Assembly: GCA_019400425.1 (NCBI GenBank)
Contig: JAFREE010000142.1
Coordinates: forward strand, 1-61,915
Length of the DNA: 61,915 nt
Reading direction: 5' to 3'
DNA from: Hymenochaete sp. R1
Lineage: Eukaryota > Basidiomycota > Agaricomycetes > Hymenochaetales > Hymenochaetaceae
Both the position numbers and the translations under genes were made by a program. Below are positions 1 through 10,487 of this stretch, in pieces. Positions within the stretch are counted from its first letter, which is position 1. Each line of letters starts with the position of its first letter. The notes beneath the pieces were generated by a model. It was given only the letters and a program-made list of their open reading frames with translations, did no database searches and was not told the origin of the DNA.

Positions 1-815
1 GTCGTCCATATTTGACGGAGGCTCATAAGAGGTGAGGTTGATGCCTGGGTAGACGACCTCGGGTATCCTTGGTATATTGAAGAACGTATTGAAAACATTC
101 GCAGTGAATTTTGAGTTGGCAAGTAGGACGTCTGCACTACCTGTAACAGTTTCGGTTATCGAAGTCAGCCAAGTCAGATGGTAACACACCTGTTGTCTGT
201 TCCTCTACCCAGTCCATCGGTAACCGGTATAATCTTTTCAATAAACTTCCTCTTCTTCTCCTTGAAGCATCTGCAATGAATTCTCCATCCGCTAATAGTT
301 TATCGGGGAAATGGCAATAGAACACGACGCGCCGCCTCGCGAGATGCCGAAGGAACGGCACGCAGGTTGAGAGCTGGTCGACAAAGAAGACGTCATAGTC
401 GGATGCGTTGTTGAATAGTAGCTTCATGGTCAGATGGAATTGAGACAGATGTGCTAGGACGATGTGCAGTCTGCCTGCCATCGAACGAGGAAAAGGGGAT
501 GCTAGGTGATGAACGCGTAAAGTGCCTATGAACAGATGAGGTGATGGTGTTATAGATATCATGCAAAGGAGCTCACCATCGCGCATCTCTTCGAAGCAGT
601 GGTTTCTGTCGTGATGTGATGTATATACGTCGACGTCGTGTCCGAGACGATGCAAGCCGAGAGCAGCATCGACCACTAAGCGCTCAGCGCCGCCTGCAAC
701 GGATCGAAAGATAGTCGCATCAGCACCTCGGCCTATTCATTGACTCTGTTTTCTTCGACCAACCTATTCCGACATCTGGATGAATGAAGGCTACTCTGAG
801 CTTTTCGTTCGCCAT
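1..815 (-). CDS. ALG2: Alpha-1,3/1,6-mannosyltransferase ALG2, partial (3' end outside window)
   Basis: ALG2 adds the second and third mannoses to the dolichol-linked oligosaccharide on the cytosolic face of the ER, in the N-glycosylation pathway. The start is the ATG at 815-813 (MANEKLRVAFIHPDVGIG). Exons are 815-764, 693-577, 525-190 and 140-1. Splicing joins GIG to GAERLVVDAALGL, the glycine-rich loop of GT4-family glycosyltransferases. Further recognisable blocks are HDVDVYTSHHD, FFVDQLSTCVPFLRH, VVFYCHFPDKLLA and, in the last exon, LLANSKFTANVF and VVYPGINL. The C-terminal donor-sugar-binding half lies beyond the left edge. Family assignment is from remembered ALG2 sequence pattern; exon phases agree throughout. 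Confidence 0.93.
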
Positions 816-1383
816 GCTTTAGCGTGTATATAAAGCTGGTATGATGATGGAAGATGCTGAAGGAGCGCCACGTCCTTACCATCATCAATTGAATATGCTT
901 CCGAATGTGGGTCCACGCCTTTCACAGCAGACACTGTCCAATTTGTTGGCCGGACAAATGTGTCAAAAATTGTGAAATGTATTCTAAGTTTGTCTCAAAA
1001 TTTGTGAGGTAGACAAAATTCTGAAACAAACTCTTATCCTCCTGCCAAAATACGGATTAATTTTCGAGTTTACTTGCATGAAAAACTCCAAAAACATACT
1101 TAGAATTTTTCAAGAATTTACGAAGGGTCTCCCAAGGTCACAAATTCTCATTTGTCTGTAGTGTTTTCACGTGTGTTTGCCATTCTTTGAAAAAAAAATC
1201 AAAATCTGAAATACATATATTTACTGGTACTACAAGTTCATTTCTAGGGCGGTCAGCCTCATCCAAACGTCAACGGCTCGGATGAGCAAGGATGAAAATC
1301 ATGTCTCATTTCATATCTACAAGCATGGATACATCGCAGACTGATAGTCAGCCTCATCCAATGCCTCTCGCAGAGCAACCACA
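816..1383. other. Intergenic region between ALG2 and the PL14 gene
   Basis: This AT-rich stretch separates two divergently transcribed genes, so it should hold both promoters. TATATAAA lies at about 827-834, just upstream of the ALG2 start and in the plus orientation. Positions 1009-1045 resemble an intergenic stretch near 25442 (see findings). No coding sequence is supported here. Confidence 0.5.
1252..1361 (+). promoter_or_regulatory. Pair of 15-base direct repeats upstream of the PL14 gene
   Basis: GTCAGCCTCATCCAA occurs at 1252-1266 and again, identical and in the same orientation, at 1347-1361. The second copy ends 22 bases before the ATG at 1384. Identity and spacing are read directly from the sequence. 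A role as a transcription-factor site or 5'UTR element is inference. Confidence 0.4.
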
Positions 1384-3394
1384 ATGACCACCGTCGCGAC
1401 AACTATCCTTCTATGCTCACTCGTCATTGCCGTGCTCTCAACGCCTCTCAGGCGTATCCATTTGCGCCAACTTCCACCCATGGTTCAGATAAACTGGGTT
1501 ACAACGACTTCGACAGCCATCGTCGAAGAAACGGCAACCGTGGATGAGGCAGCTACTATTTCATCCGAAACAACGTACGCGCAAGTCGGACGGCAAGCAC
1601 CGTTTATCTATGAACCCCCACCCGACGCCATATCCAACATCTTCTCTGTCTCGATTGAAACAGATACACAAACGGAGACGAACACGCATACGGATACCCT
1701 CACTTCTACCGTCACTGCTCAACCTCAGATAATCACCGTCACCAAGTCGTTACCTCCAAACACAGTTACGGACACCGTTGTCGTTTCGGAGACCTTTACA
1801 GTCTCAGCTGGAAGTTTTTGGGCACCGCCAGCTCAATTCGAGAACCTCGACGCGTTCAAGATAACGCACTTCGCGGATGGGAAGGACAACCTCCACATTT
1901 TGAACGCATCGCCATCGAACGCTTCTGGAAGCACCGGTGGAGGCCTTGGAGTGGACCTTCCTTCGGATCTGGGCGACTTGACCTCGGGACTCGGTATTGA
2001 TGCGAAAATATTTGGTGCCGATGACGATGGCCTCTTCTCTGAGTCTGGAACGAAATCGAATTCGGGGAACCAGAACAATAACCATCAGGCTAAGTCCCAA
2101 TCTGGCACCCTTATCCAATTATTCTATCCTGCCAGCTCTATCAACCCAGGAAGTGATAGCTCGCCTCCGGGAGGTGCAGACTTTTATGCGACGCCAGTGC
2201 CCCTGGCAGATGCGAACAACGTGACTCTTGAGTATAGCGTATTCTTCCCACCTGAGTTTGACTGGGTGCACGGTGGGAAACTTCCAGGACTGTATGGAGG
2301 ACATACGACGTGCTCTGGCGGGGACGATGCCACAACCTGCTTCAGCACAAGATTGATGTGGAGAGCGGACGGGAAGGGCGAGCTCTATCTGGTGCGTTAA
2401 GCCTTTGTTTGTCCCACTCCTTTAATTATAACTCAGGACAACTTGCCTTAGTACGCTCCGAAAAACAAGCAAACTGCAGCGCTCTGTCGCGTCCCTCCAC
2501 AATCCGTCTGCGACGCAGCATATGGACTCTCTATTGGGCGAGGCGCCTTCAACTTCGCACGAGGAAACTGGACACGCGTTCGTCAAACCGTCGCGCTAAA
2601 CACGCCGGGCAAGCAGGATGGAGGCTTTTGGCTCGAGGTGAACGGAAAGCTGATACTAGATCGATCGGACGTCTTTTATCGGGATGAACCATCGAAGACC
2701 TCCACGACGGCATCGCCAAAGTCAACTGTTTCAACAGATAGCTTGTCTTCGAGCTCGACTGATGGTGGCATCCTTAACACTGTTTTAAGCGGAATCCTTA
2801 ATCCGTTCGGTGCCGGTCAAGCTATTGAGAGCTCACAAGTTGATTATGGGAGCCAAAGTAGCACTCAACTCGCAACTGTTTCATACGTATTGCCTGATAC
2901 GTACAATACACCCTTTCCTACCACCACCCATCCCCAATTCTTCTCAACCCAACAATCAGACATGACGCTAAACACAAGCACCACGTCGGCGTACGAGATC
3001 TCGTCAGTTGAGTCCTCTGGATCTGACCCTCAATCCCAGCCCATGTCGGCGACAGACGCCGAAGGTGAATTGTCGACCTCGATTGTCAGTGTGATGCAAG
3101 ATACTTCTCAATCAACTGTGACAGTCGCAAGCTACCGGTGGGCGAATGCCGTCAACGCAGTGGGAAAAGAAATGGCCGCCACCGCACGAGGCAAATCAGA
3201 CTCGCCGAAGCCTGTTGGGTTCGTTGGGTTGTTCTTCAGGTGTGCAATACAATTTCTATCTTTCAATTACCGAATTACTTACCAATAGCCTCCCACTTTC
3301 CAGCACGTTCTTTGGAGGGAGTTCGAAGGAGTATGCCACGCCCACGGACCAGTATACGTGGTTCAAAGAGTTCTCGATCACAATCAACTCGTAG
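1384..3394 (+). CDS. Secreted polysaccharide lyase family 14 (PL14) protein
   Basis: The predicted protein has 628 residues from exons 1384-2391, 2452-3239 and 3304-3394. Residues 1-19 form a signal peptide (MTTVATTILLCSLVIAVLS), so it is probably extracellular and may cleave uronic-acid-containing glycans by beta-elimination. Residues about 25-270 are Thr/Ser-rich. The catalytic-type region starts near 275 (EYSVFFPPEFDWVHGGKLPG, then CFSTRLMWRADGKGELY and FNFARGNWTRVRQTVALNTPG) and reaches about 417 (LEVNGKLILDRSDVFYR). A Ser/Thr-rich stretch of about 170 residues follows. The expected C-terminal strand of the fold, VGLFFSTFFGGS to WFKEFSITI, then resumes. Substrate (glucuronan, alginate or other) cannot be told from sequence. 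Confidence 0.87.
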
Positions 3395-4534
3395 GAGAGG
3401 AGATGCACGTCGCTCGATTAATCGCATTATTGCTAAGAAAAACGATTAGGTGCTTCGCGCCTTCTTTTATCCAAATCTCTCTCAAGACCGATTTATACCC
3501 TGAGCTTCTGTGTCAGATTTTTCCTTTCATACATGTAATCAAAAACATTCACCTATGAGAAGCCCGTGCGACGCAAACGATATCGAGAAGTTCGTAGATT
3601 GTTAGAACCCCATGCGCAAGACTATGGCTCGTTTCGGAGTGTTTCGAAACGAAGATATCCTGACTCGATCACTGAAAAAAATAATTCCAACGAGCTCGTA
3701 AAACGAAGATGACTAATACAATAAGAATATGATGTAAGCAACGTCGAATTTCAACTGCGACGCCGAAGCAGCTTACGTCATCGATAGTGTATTCACGCGA
3801 CTTCTCATGGAGGACTCGGATCTGAAGGGTTTGGCCGTCTCTCCATCCACGAAAATACGCTCTAAAACAATTACAGTCATTTGACGGTGCGTTAATGTGC
3901 GGATGAGATGGTAGAGATTGTCAAGAAAGTGAAGAAAGAGGTTTGATGTGGGTTGGGCTGTTGGGTGGCTCAAGAACGAGCGACGACGGTGGTTCGTGAC
4001 AACGCGGACAATGAGAGGCCACGCATGTATCCCAACGAACATGGACCACACTCTCCACTGGTCGGTAAGGCTAACAGGATTGAAAGTTACTGAAGGGAAT
4101 GAGATTTAATCATACCGGGAAGGTCTATGAGTAACTTAGACTGATGTATTGTATGAGTATGAGTGTGGTTGTGAGCCTCACTCGCCTTGACCGCTGAGCA
4201 GAACCACCGCCTTGTCCAGTCAAAATATTGTTGTAGTGATGATTGTTAAAACAAGAAAAATTTCCTGCTACGATCTGACGAAGAAGATTGAATGAGATCT
4301 CTGTAATAAGTGGTTCAATGCGTCGATATCAACTTGAAATCATTCCTACCGAAGTTTCATTCCTGTAATCCTTCGGCCACGTATCCTAAGATCTACTACT
4401 GGCCCTAAATGTGAGTTAAGGTCCGATGCTCCGAGTGATCATAATGACTTCCTAAAACTGCCAATTTTCGTGATGCATAAATTCAGGAGGTTCGAATTCG
4501 CGACTCACCTCCCTCCTCCTCTCTCCCTCTCTCA
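3395..4534. other. Intergenic region, no supported gene
   Basis: The stretch holds the PL14 3' end and the upstream part of the zinc-finger gene. A 92-codon minus-strand frame at 3773-4051 shows no recognisable motif or splice context, so I do not call it. Confidence 0.5.
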
Positions 4535-4577
4535 CACCACAACCACAACCACAACCACAACCACAACCACAACCACA
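4535..4577 (+). repeat. (ACCACA)n microsatellite in the presumed 5'UTR of the zinc-finger gene
   Basis: About seven tandem copies of the hexamer ACCACA lie 54-96 bases upstream of the ATG at 4631. They sit inside a longer CT- and CA-rich leader (4505-4620). Such pyrimidine/CA-rich leaders are common before fungal start codons. Length polymorphism is likely. Confidence 0.8.
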
Positions 4578-4630
4578 TCCACCATCACCACCTCATCCTC
4601 CATCTTCATTACTCAAACGACGACAAGACC

Positions 4631-5710
4631 ATGTCAAAAGAAAACGACAAGAAAGTGACTCGTGAAAAGGTAAATATATTTAAGCTGCATTCAATCGCAA
4701 CATTCAATTGAACCACTGACCTGTCCTCACATCCTCACCAGTCATTCGTTTGTTCCGAGTCTGAGTGCGGTAAATCTTTTACAGCGAAACAGCATTTGGA
4801 AAGACACCAAACAACCCATGGGAAAGTCGTGCCCATGTACAAGAGTCGATGGTGTGACTACGTATCCTCAGTCAAGGAGAATGTAAAGAAGCATAATGAA
4901 TATATCCAGTGCGTCGTTTCGTGTTCTCAAATTGTGCCTTTCATCACTCACCTTAGGCATTGTCTCTAAAGCCTTGAGAAGTTCGATAGGTGTCGAAACA
5001 TCACAATCGATTCGGAAAACGACAGAAACCCTGGTCGTCGAAGACGCTGTACGAAGAAGTTCAAATGTTCTAAGAGGCGTCGCTTGCACGAGCGAGACGT
5101 TCACAACAAAATATTCGAATCAACGCTTGTCCCACGCGTGGACTACGACACAGACGATGAGGTGGGAGAGGGCGACGCCCTTATAGAGCCCATCAGGCGT
5201 TCTACTGCATGCAAATTTCATCCGCATCCAGTAGCTTCTAGTTCAAGTGTCGACTTGAACGCATCCCATTCTAATGGTTCGACAGAGACGCGTCTCGCGT
5301 CAAACGCGTCCGACGCGTCCGACGTGTCTCTGCCTCTTCCTCTTGCGAGCGGGAGTGGTTTTAACATCCACTGTCGTACAGAAGGGGAAATGGCTCTTGA
5401 AGAAGGAAATGTCAATTGGGTCAGAAACCAGTCAGAAATATTGCTTACGGGAAATGGTCAAACCCAGCTTGGGAAGCCATTGTTCGCAGAAGACCTCCAG
5501 CACCCGCTTCCGGATTTCCCTGCTCAAGTTGGCGCACAAGGGACTCATAGTCCGGAACAAGAATCGATGGTAATTCCAGAAAGATGGAATCATAACACAG
5601 CCCCAAGAATATCGAGCGTTCGATATACACCCTATACAAAGCCGGAACCTCGGGCTCCGGAAAGTGGGAGTGCCGAAACGTCCCAAAGTTATTTTTGCAA
5701 AACGGCATGA
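4631..5710 (+). CDS. C2H2 zinc-finger protein, C-terminal part uncertain
   Basis: Exons 4631-4669, 4742-4908 and 4972-5710 give 314 residues starting MSKENDKKVTREK. The first finger is a canonical C-x4-C-x12-H-x3-H (CSESECGKSFTAKQHLERH, then QTTH). A weaker second finger follows (WCDYVSSVKENVKKHNEYIH). A third basic one after the second intron has CTKKFKC, then LHERDVH. The remainder is Ser/acid-rich with no known domain. A nuclear DNA-binding role is inferred. The frame stops at 5708-5710, but the +1 frame from about 5588 to 5819 reads as convincing coding sequence (PKRPKVIFAKRHEIEELR to LLEMVGE). A missed intron or a frameshift may therefore give a different C terminus. Confidence 0.68.
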
Positions 5711-5819
5711 GATTGAGGAATTGAGGACCACGAGGGAAGTAAAAGGGATCCTTCTGCATGATGAAGGTGATCCGGATCAGTTCAGCTCAGCGGTGTTATT
5801 GGAGATGGTTGGCGAGTGA

Positions 5820-7501
5820 CGTGTCTGCTGAATGGTGAAGAGTCGATGGAGTTTTTGTTTCTCATTTCTTTCTTTCTCTGTCTTTTTGTAACTGTTACTT
5901 GGCATCTTTCGTACGATTTGTTGGTGGGGGAGGGACGAAAGGCGGAGGTGAATCGAGTGCAGCGGCGGATTGCGATCGGAGAGGGTGATCGTCGTCGAGG
6001 CTGTCTCTCACACTCACACTCAGCTCAGGGCTTGTCTACGTCGTTCTTCTCTTCTGATACGAATTGTACATTTTATTTAGGACAATATTATTCAACAAAT
6101 TTACTTCTGCTTCATATCATATCCAACACAAACGACTAGCAACACGATGCAATACGATACGATATGATACGATGAAGTCATCTATCCCTATCCATATTCG
6201 TCCTCCAATTCTCTCGTCGGCAAATTTGTAACCCAACTTGTAGTGCGTTGCCTTTGCAAGATATTCCGTCTCAAAGAAGAAACACCGACTGACCATCCTC
6301 TTGGAATGTGAGTCACAAATGGTGGTCGCATATTCGAATGACCAAAACTTTGACAAGACGCAGGACGGAATTGCAGAATGAAGGGGTACAAGACTCACAG
6401 TAGAAGCTCTGTTAGTGAGAGAGTGGCCTTGTCAACTCTCCATCTTCAGGCGCGCACACAGCGCAGGGTTAGAGTGTCGAAGTACGTTCACGAAGTCTCT
6501 ACACGCCAAAAGATGCACGCCGCTGTTAAGGTTGACGCCTGATTCTGAGTGTCAGTCCGTCGCCCGCATAAAGCGATCGACTCGACCGCAAAGAGGAGTA
6601 GCGTGGGAACAGAAAACAAGCGACAAAGGCTGAAGATAGCGACAAGCGACGAGCCTGTTAGGCATTGGCATCGTCCACTGGATGTCGAAGATGTCTTGGA
6701 TGAGTCGCAAATTTGCATGAAGGTGAGCGTTAATGATTCATTCAAAGATGGTAGTGTATATGCTGACGAGTAGCCCCGCATGTGCTTTCCAAGCAGCTTT
6801 CGATCGAACACGGGATTCCTCCAGCCGCCCTCTCCCTTCTTTCTCTCGTCAGCTTAATCTCGTCTCTACCCCGGCTTTGATTCACAAAACACGAATGATG
6901 ATAGGGAAAAGGTCTTTAAGAGAGGCAGCCATGATCGACTCATAAAATTGTCAAGGCACTTACATTCGAGGCCGAGAAAAACCGCAATATCAACTTGTTC
7001 CAACTTGAAATCAACGATATTCGGTGTCCTCGATAAATTTTCTCCGTGATATTACCGGAAGCGCAAGGAGGAAACACAAGCAAGCCGCATAAATTCAATT
7101 ATCAAGGCCGGTATCAACAACATGGTCAAAAAATGGAACACTAGGAAGTTTACGTGGGGCCTACGAGACTTGAACGAAACTATCGTCTTCACTTACACGT
7201 CTTTACCGGTGCACCTCTCGCATTTCTGAATCCATTGATGATCTTTGGGAAACTGCCGGTGCGCAGCGATAAAATGCCTACATCTTGTCGAACTCCTTTG
7301 TCCCGTTTCGTCCCATTGCACTTCATCTGGCTGACTTTGCTTCATCAGGTCGGAAAGGAGACTTCATCCGCGTGCAAACGAGCTCCATAGATAAATAATC
7401 GTTATGCTCAGGGAGCTCCCATCTCCTTCAAGTTTCCCACCTTCTAATCCCCTACATTCCTCGGCCCTTAGTTCTCACTTCAAACAGCTTCTAAGCGCGA
7501 A
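5820..7501. other. Gene-free stretch of about 1.7 kb
   Basis: Only short open frames on both strands are present, without domains or consistent splice partners. A short degenerate GATAC repeat lies at about 6146-6173. The right end is the promoter of the 7636 gene. Nothing else is supported. Confidence 0.45.
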
Positions 7502-7635
7502 GTAAGTTTTATTACCCAATGAATCACGTTCATTGATCACGTTCCTCAGCCTTTGAATTTCACGAGAGCTCATCATTCTTGTCTTGGCAGCTTAGCAGCA
7601 GACGAGCCATTCGCCACTTGTGCACATTTCTCAAT

Positions 7636-9495
7636 ATGTCTTACCGAAAAATCGCTCCGAAACCTCCTTCTCCCTCTGGCCAGAGACAAAATCAAAGCCA
7701 GGATGGTCAGACTTCAATATCGCTAGCTCCCGCGTCTAGAGAGACAGAAATTCCCTTCCAGCAGCACTCGGACTCGCAGATGACGTCCGCAAGCATACCT
7801 CGCGATCAAACCCGGCCTGACCCTCCCCCTTCATCTGCTGGTCGGGACCAGAGCCGTCCAGGCTCATCTTCAGGTCCCGGTTCCAGGAAAAGGGGCCGCT
7901 CGGGCCGCCCCCGAGGCTCGACCAAGTTCACTGGGGAAAAGTCCTCGAACTGGACAGACGCGACCAAAGAATGGGCAGAAAATTTGACCTTACAAGAATG
8001 GCAGGAACACATCACACTACTTGTCGACGACATTCGCAAGTGCCATGAAGAAATAGGCTCCGCCATCCTCGCAGATATGCAAAAGCGAGGCGTGCACATC
8101 CCTCCGGTGCACAATTATGCACCACGCTCATCCAGCCACTTTGATACTTTCTCAGGCAAATACGTAACAGATACAGGAAGGATCATAGAGAAGCTTCTGC
8201 ACAAGAAATGGATATATATGATAGTGTATACAGAAGACTGCAAACCGGCGCTTGACGTATACGTCTCTTTGCTCAAGCCTGACAATTCGACAGCTTCGAT
8301 TTATCCAGAGCCCGACACACATGACATCGACAAGATCGTGCATCGTCTCTTGCAAGACGTAGCCCGCGATTTGAACTGTTCTGCGAGCAGAGTCGAGATA
8401 CTCCGAATGCGATTGCAAGTTGTGCTTGACCCCCAACGGAACCTTGACGAAAAAGAACGGGCTTACCTATGGCTCGAGTTCCTTAAAGAAAAGAAGAAGG
8501 ATGTCGAGACTGCATTCAAGAGCCTTTGCGATGCACTTTCTGCTGGTCAGCTGTGGGACTCCGAGGAGGTTGCCAAACTATCTTTCGACTGGGAGCAGAA
8601 GTGCAAGTCGTTTCATTACGCCGAAATAACCTGCATGGCATTTCTGCCCGTGCATTTAAGCAAGAAAGAGCTCTGTGAAAGGGACTGGCTTAATTCATCC
8701 GCCTTATCTGACCGACTCGACATGCATTTCGAAAACCGCAACGCCATAAATATTTCGGGGACCGCGCGAATGAGAGAATGTCTTGACAGACTCATTTGGC
8801 AGAGCCTTGGCCTCAAACAATTCTACTTTGCACTTCACGAGTTTAAGGCTGCCGTCGTAAAAGTCGGCAAAACGGCAGAGTCCTCCTCCGAATGGATGAA
8901 TCTGAAGACGTGCATGGATAAAATATACGTTAAAGCTGGCACTGCGTCGAGTCGATTCAAGGAAACGTACAAGAGTATCCTTACAGCCCGGGACAGTAGC
9001 CTTCTATACATGACACGTCGTCGGTCGGAGTTGGATTTGGCCTTTGGCAAGCTATCGAAATGGAGGGAGCTGAATCAAACAGCGAAAGATGCATTGCAGG
9101 TAATAGGTACTACTTCCAAAGTTGTCTCTCGCGACCTCAACCCAGTAGCATACAGTGCACAAATGAATGCAAAAAGCATCAAAGCGGAATGCAAGCCTCT
9201 CTTCGAGAAATACTATGCTGAACTGGGTATAACGACCGAAGAGACGGAAGCTCTGGATTTAACTCCTCCCGAACCTAGCCTACCCGATGACGGCTTGTTC
9301 GTGACTGAAAGGGCACCATCGATCACGCTTGTTGTACCACAAGGGTTCAGCGGTATAACGGTCTCGTATGCTCACAATTCGAAACGGGTACGTACATCGG
9401 CGGACAAGCTTAAGGCGGCTGCCGGCAGCTCGGAGACAGCTGAGGGACCACAGGCACTGGCAAGTGAAAGGACGGGTCCAGGATCCGTTAATTAG
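7636..9495 (+). CDS. Uncharacterised protein with N-terminal AT-hook-like motif
   Basis: This single-exon frame encodes 619 residues from the ATG at 7636 (MSYRKIAPKPPSPSGQ). A likely 5'UTR intron at 7502-7590 (GTAAGT to CTTGGCAG) precedes it. Residues 1-85 are Pro/Ser/Gln-rich and disordered. Residues 84-97 (RKRGRSGRPRGSTK) contain the GRP core of an AT-hook, suggesting DNA binding. Residues about 100-560 are helical, charged and rich in Trp and Cys (for example WTDATKEWAENLTLQEWQEH), with no family I recognise. The tail is Ser/Thr/Ala-rich. Codon use looks like its neighbours. Function unknown; a lineage-specific nuclear protein is a guess. Confidence 0.72.
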   Translation: MSYRKIAPKPPSPSGQRQNQSQDGQTSISLAPASRETEIPFQQHSDSQMTSASIPRDQTRPDPPPSSAGRDQSRPGSSSGPGSRKRGRSGRPRGSTKFTGEKSSNWTDATKEWAENLTLQEWQEHITLLVDDIRKCHEEIGSAILADMQKRGVHIPPVHNYAPRSSSHFDTFSGKYVTDTGRIIEKLLHKKWIYMIVYTEDCKPALDVYVSLLKPDNSTASIYPEPDTHDIDKIVHRLLQDVARDLNCSASRVEILRMRLQVVLDPQRNLDEKERAYLWLEFLKEKKKDVETAFKSLCDALSAGQLWDSEEVAKLSFDWEQKCKSFHYAEITCMAFLPVHLSKKELCERDWLNSSALSDRLDMHFENRNAINISGTARMRECLDRLIWQSLGLKQFYFALHEFKAAVVKVGKTAESSSEWMNLKTCMDKIYVKAGTASSRFKETYKSILTARDSSLLYMTRRRSELDLAFGKLSKWRELNQTAKDALQVIGTTSKVVSRDLNPVAYSAQMNAKSIKAECKPLFEKYYAELGITTEETEALDLTPPEPSLPDDGLFVTERAPSITLVVPQGFSGITVSYAHNSKRVRTSADKLKAAAGSSETAEGPQALASERTGPGSVN

Positions 9496-10487
9496 GTGCG
9501 GGACACGAACTGGTCGGCGTTGAAGATATGTATTGTTAATCTGTGGCAGAGGGCCATCGCACCTAAGTCTGTGTGCATATGCATCTTTTCTTCTGATACA
9601 TGCGTCTGCGACACGGTCCTGATTTGACATCGTTTTTCCCTCCTCCTCTCAAATTTATTTATTTATCTTCAATACTTTGAATTTTTATCCAGTAGAGTAC
9701 ATAATCTTCGTCATTGTATGGTTGTCACAAATGATGTCGCACGGTGCCCTCGAAACTAATTTACAGTTTTATCCGTTCCCGATCGCCTCCTCCGATGAAC
9801 CTCCATTACCAGCTTCCAATCATCGCCACAACGATACCAACGTCTCGTTTGCAGGAATACTTGAAACCTGCAAGAGATATATTCCCGTCCGGTTTTCCCC
9901 AAAAATAATTTAGAAAACACCACTTTGAGAAGGAGCTCGGTCTCTTGGGACCTAAGCGAATGCGTTTGATTTTTCTGTCGTGCTACTGCCCTGCAATGCT
10001 CATACAATTGACCAAGTCCATCCGTCTGGGCCTGTCCTTCAAGAATGAAAGAGGAAGAATGAAAGAGGTACCTGCAGACCAAGATCTCAGCGTTCAAAAT
10101 GCCTTATTGGTAATGCATGGGAGAAATAAGGAGTTCTTTACATGAAGAGGGCGGTTTAGGCCCGTCTCATAACAGGAAACAACACATATGATTGTAAATT
10201 TGATCGTAGGTGTCTGACTAGGGATAGTGAGTGCGATGACGTTGTGTCCGTGGTGATATTGAGACGAGGTGGTCACTTTCGGGTATGCTGATGATGAAGA
10301 TGAAGGTTTTGTTGCCCTGCTGAAAGGATGAAAAATGAACGTCAACGACAAGAGAGAAGTGCCCAGGCCAGTAGCGCTGAATGGCCAAAGGAAGTTCGAA
10401 TTTGGTATACTGTGAGAACGACCTTCCTCTTTTGCCATCCGTCATCGAACCAATGTAGCCGTAGCGGTCGACCCAACGCATGTCTTC
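9496..10487. other. Intergenic region, no supported gene
   Basis: The stretch lies between two plus-strand genes and holds the 3' end of the 7636 gene and the promoter of PER1. Open frames on both strands are short and motif-free. Confidence 0.5.

Noticed and set aside
3773..4051. A 92-codon minus-strand frame between the PL14 and zinc-finger genes
   Set aside because: No motif, no splice partners and a composition like random sequence.
6117..6811. Minus-strand frames of 93 and 107 codons
   Set aside because: Overlapping in several frames, no domain, and Cys/Ser-rich composition expected from non-coding sequence.
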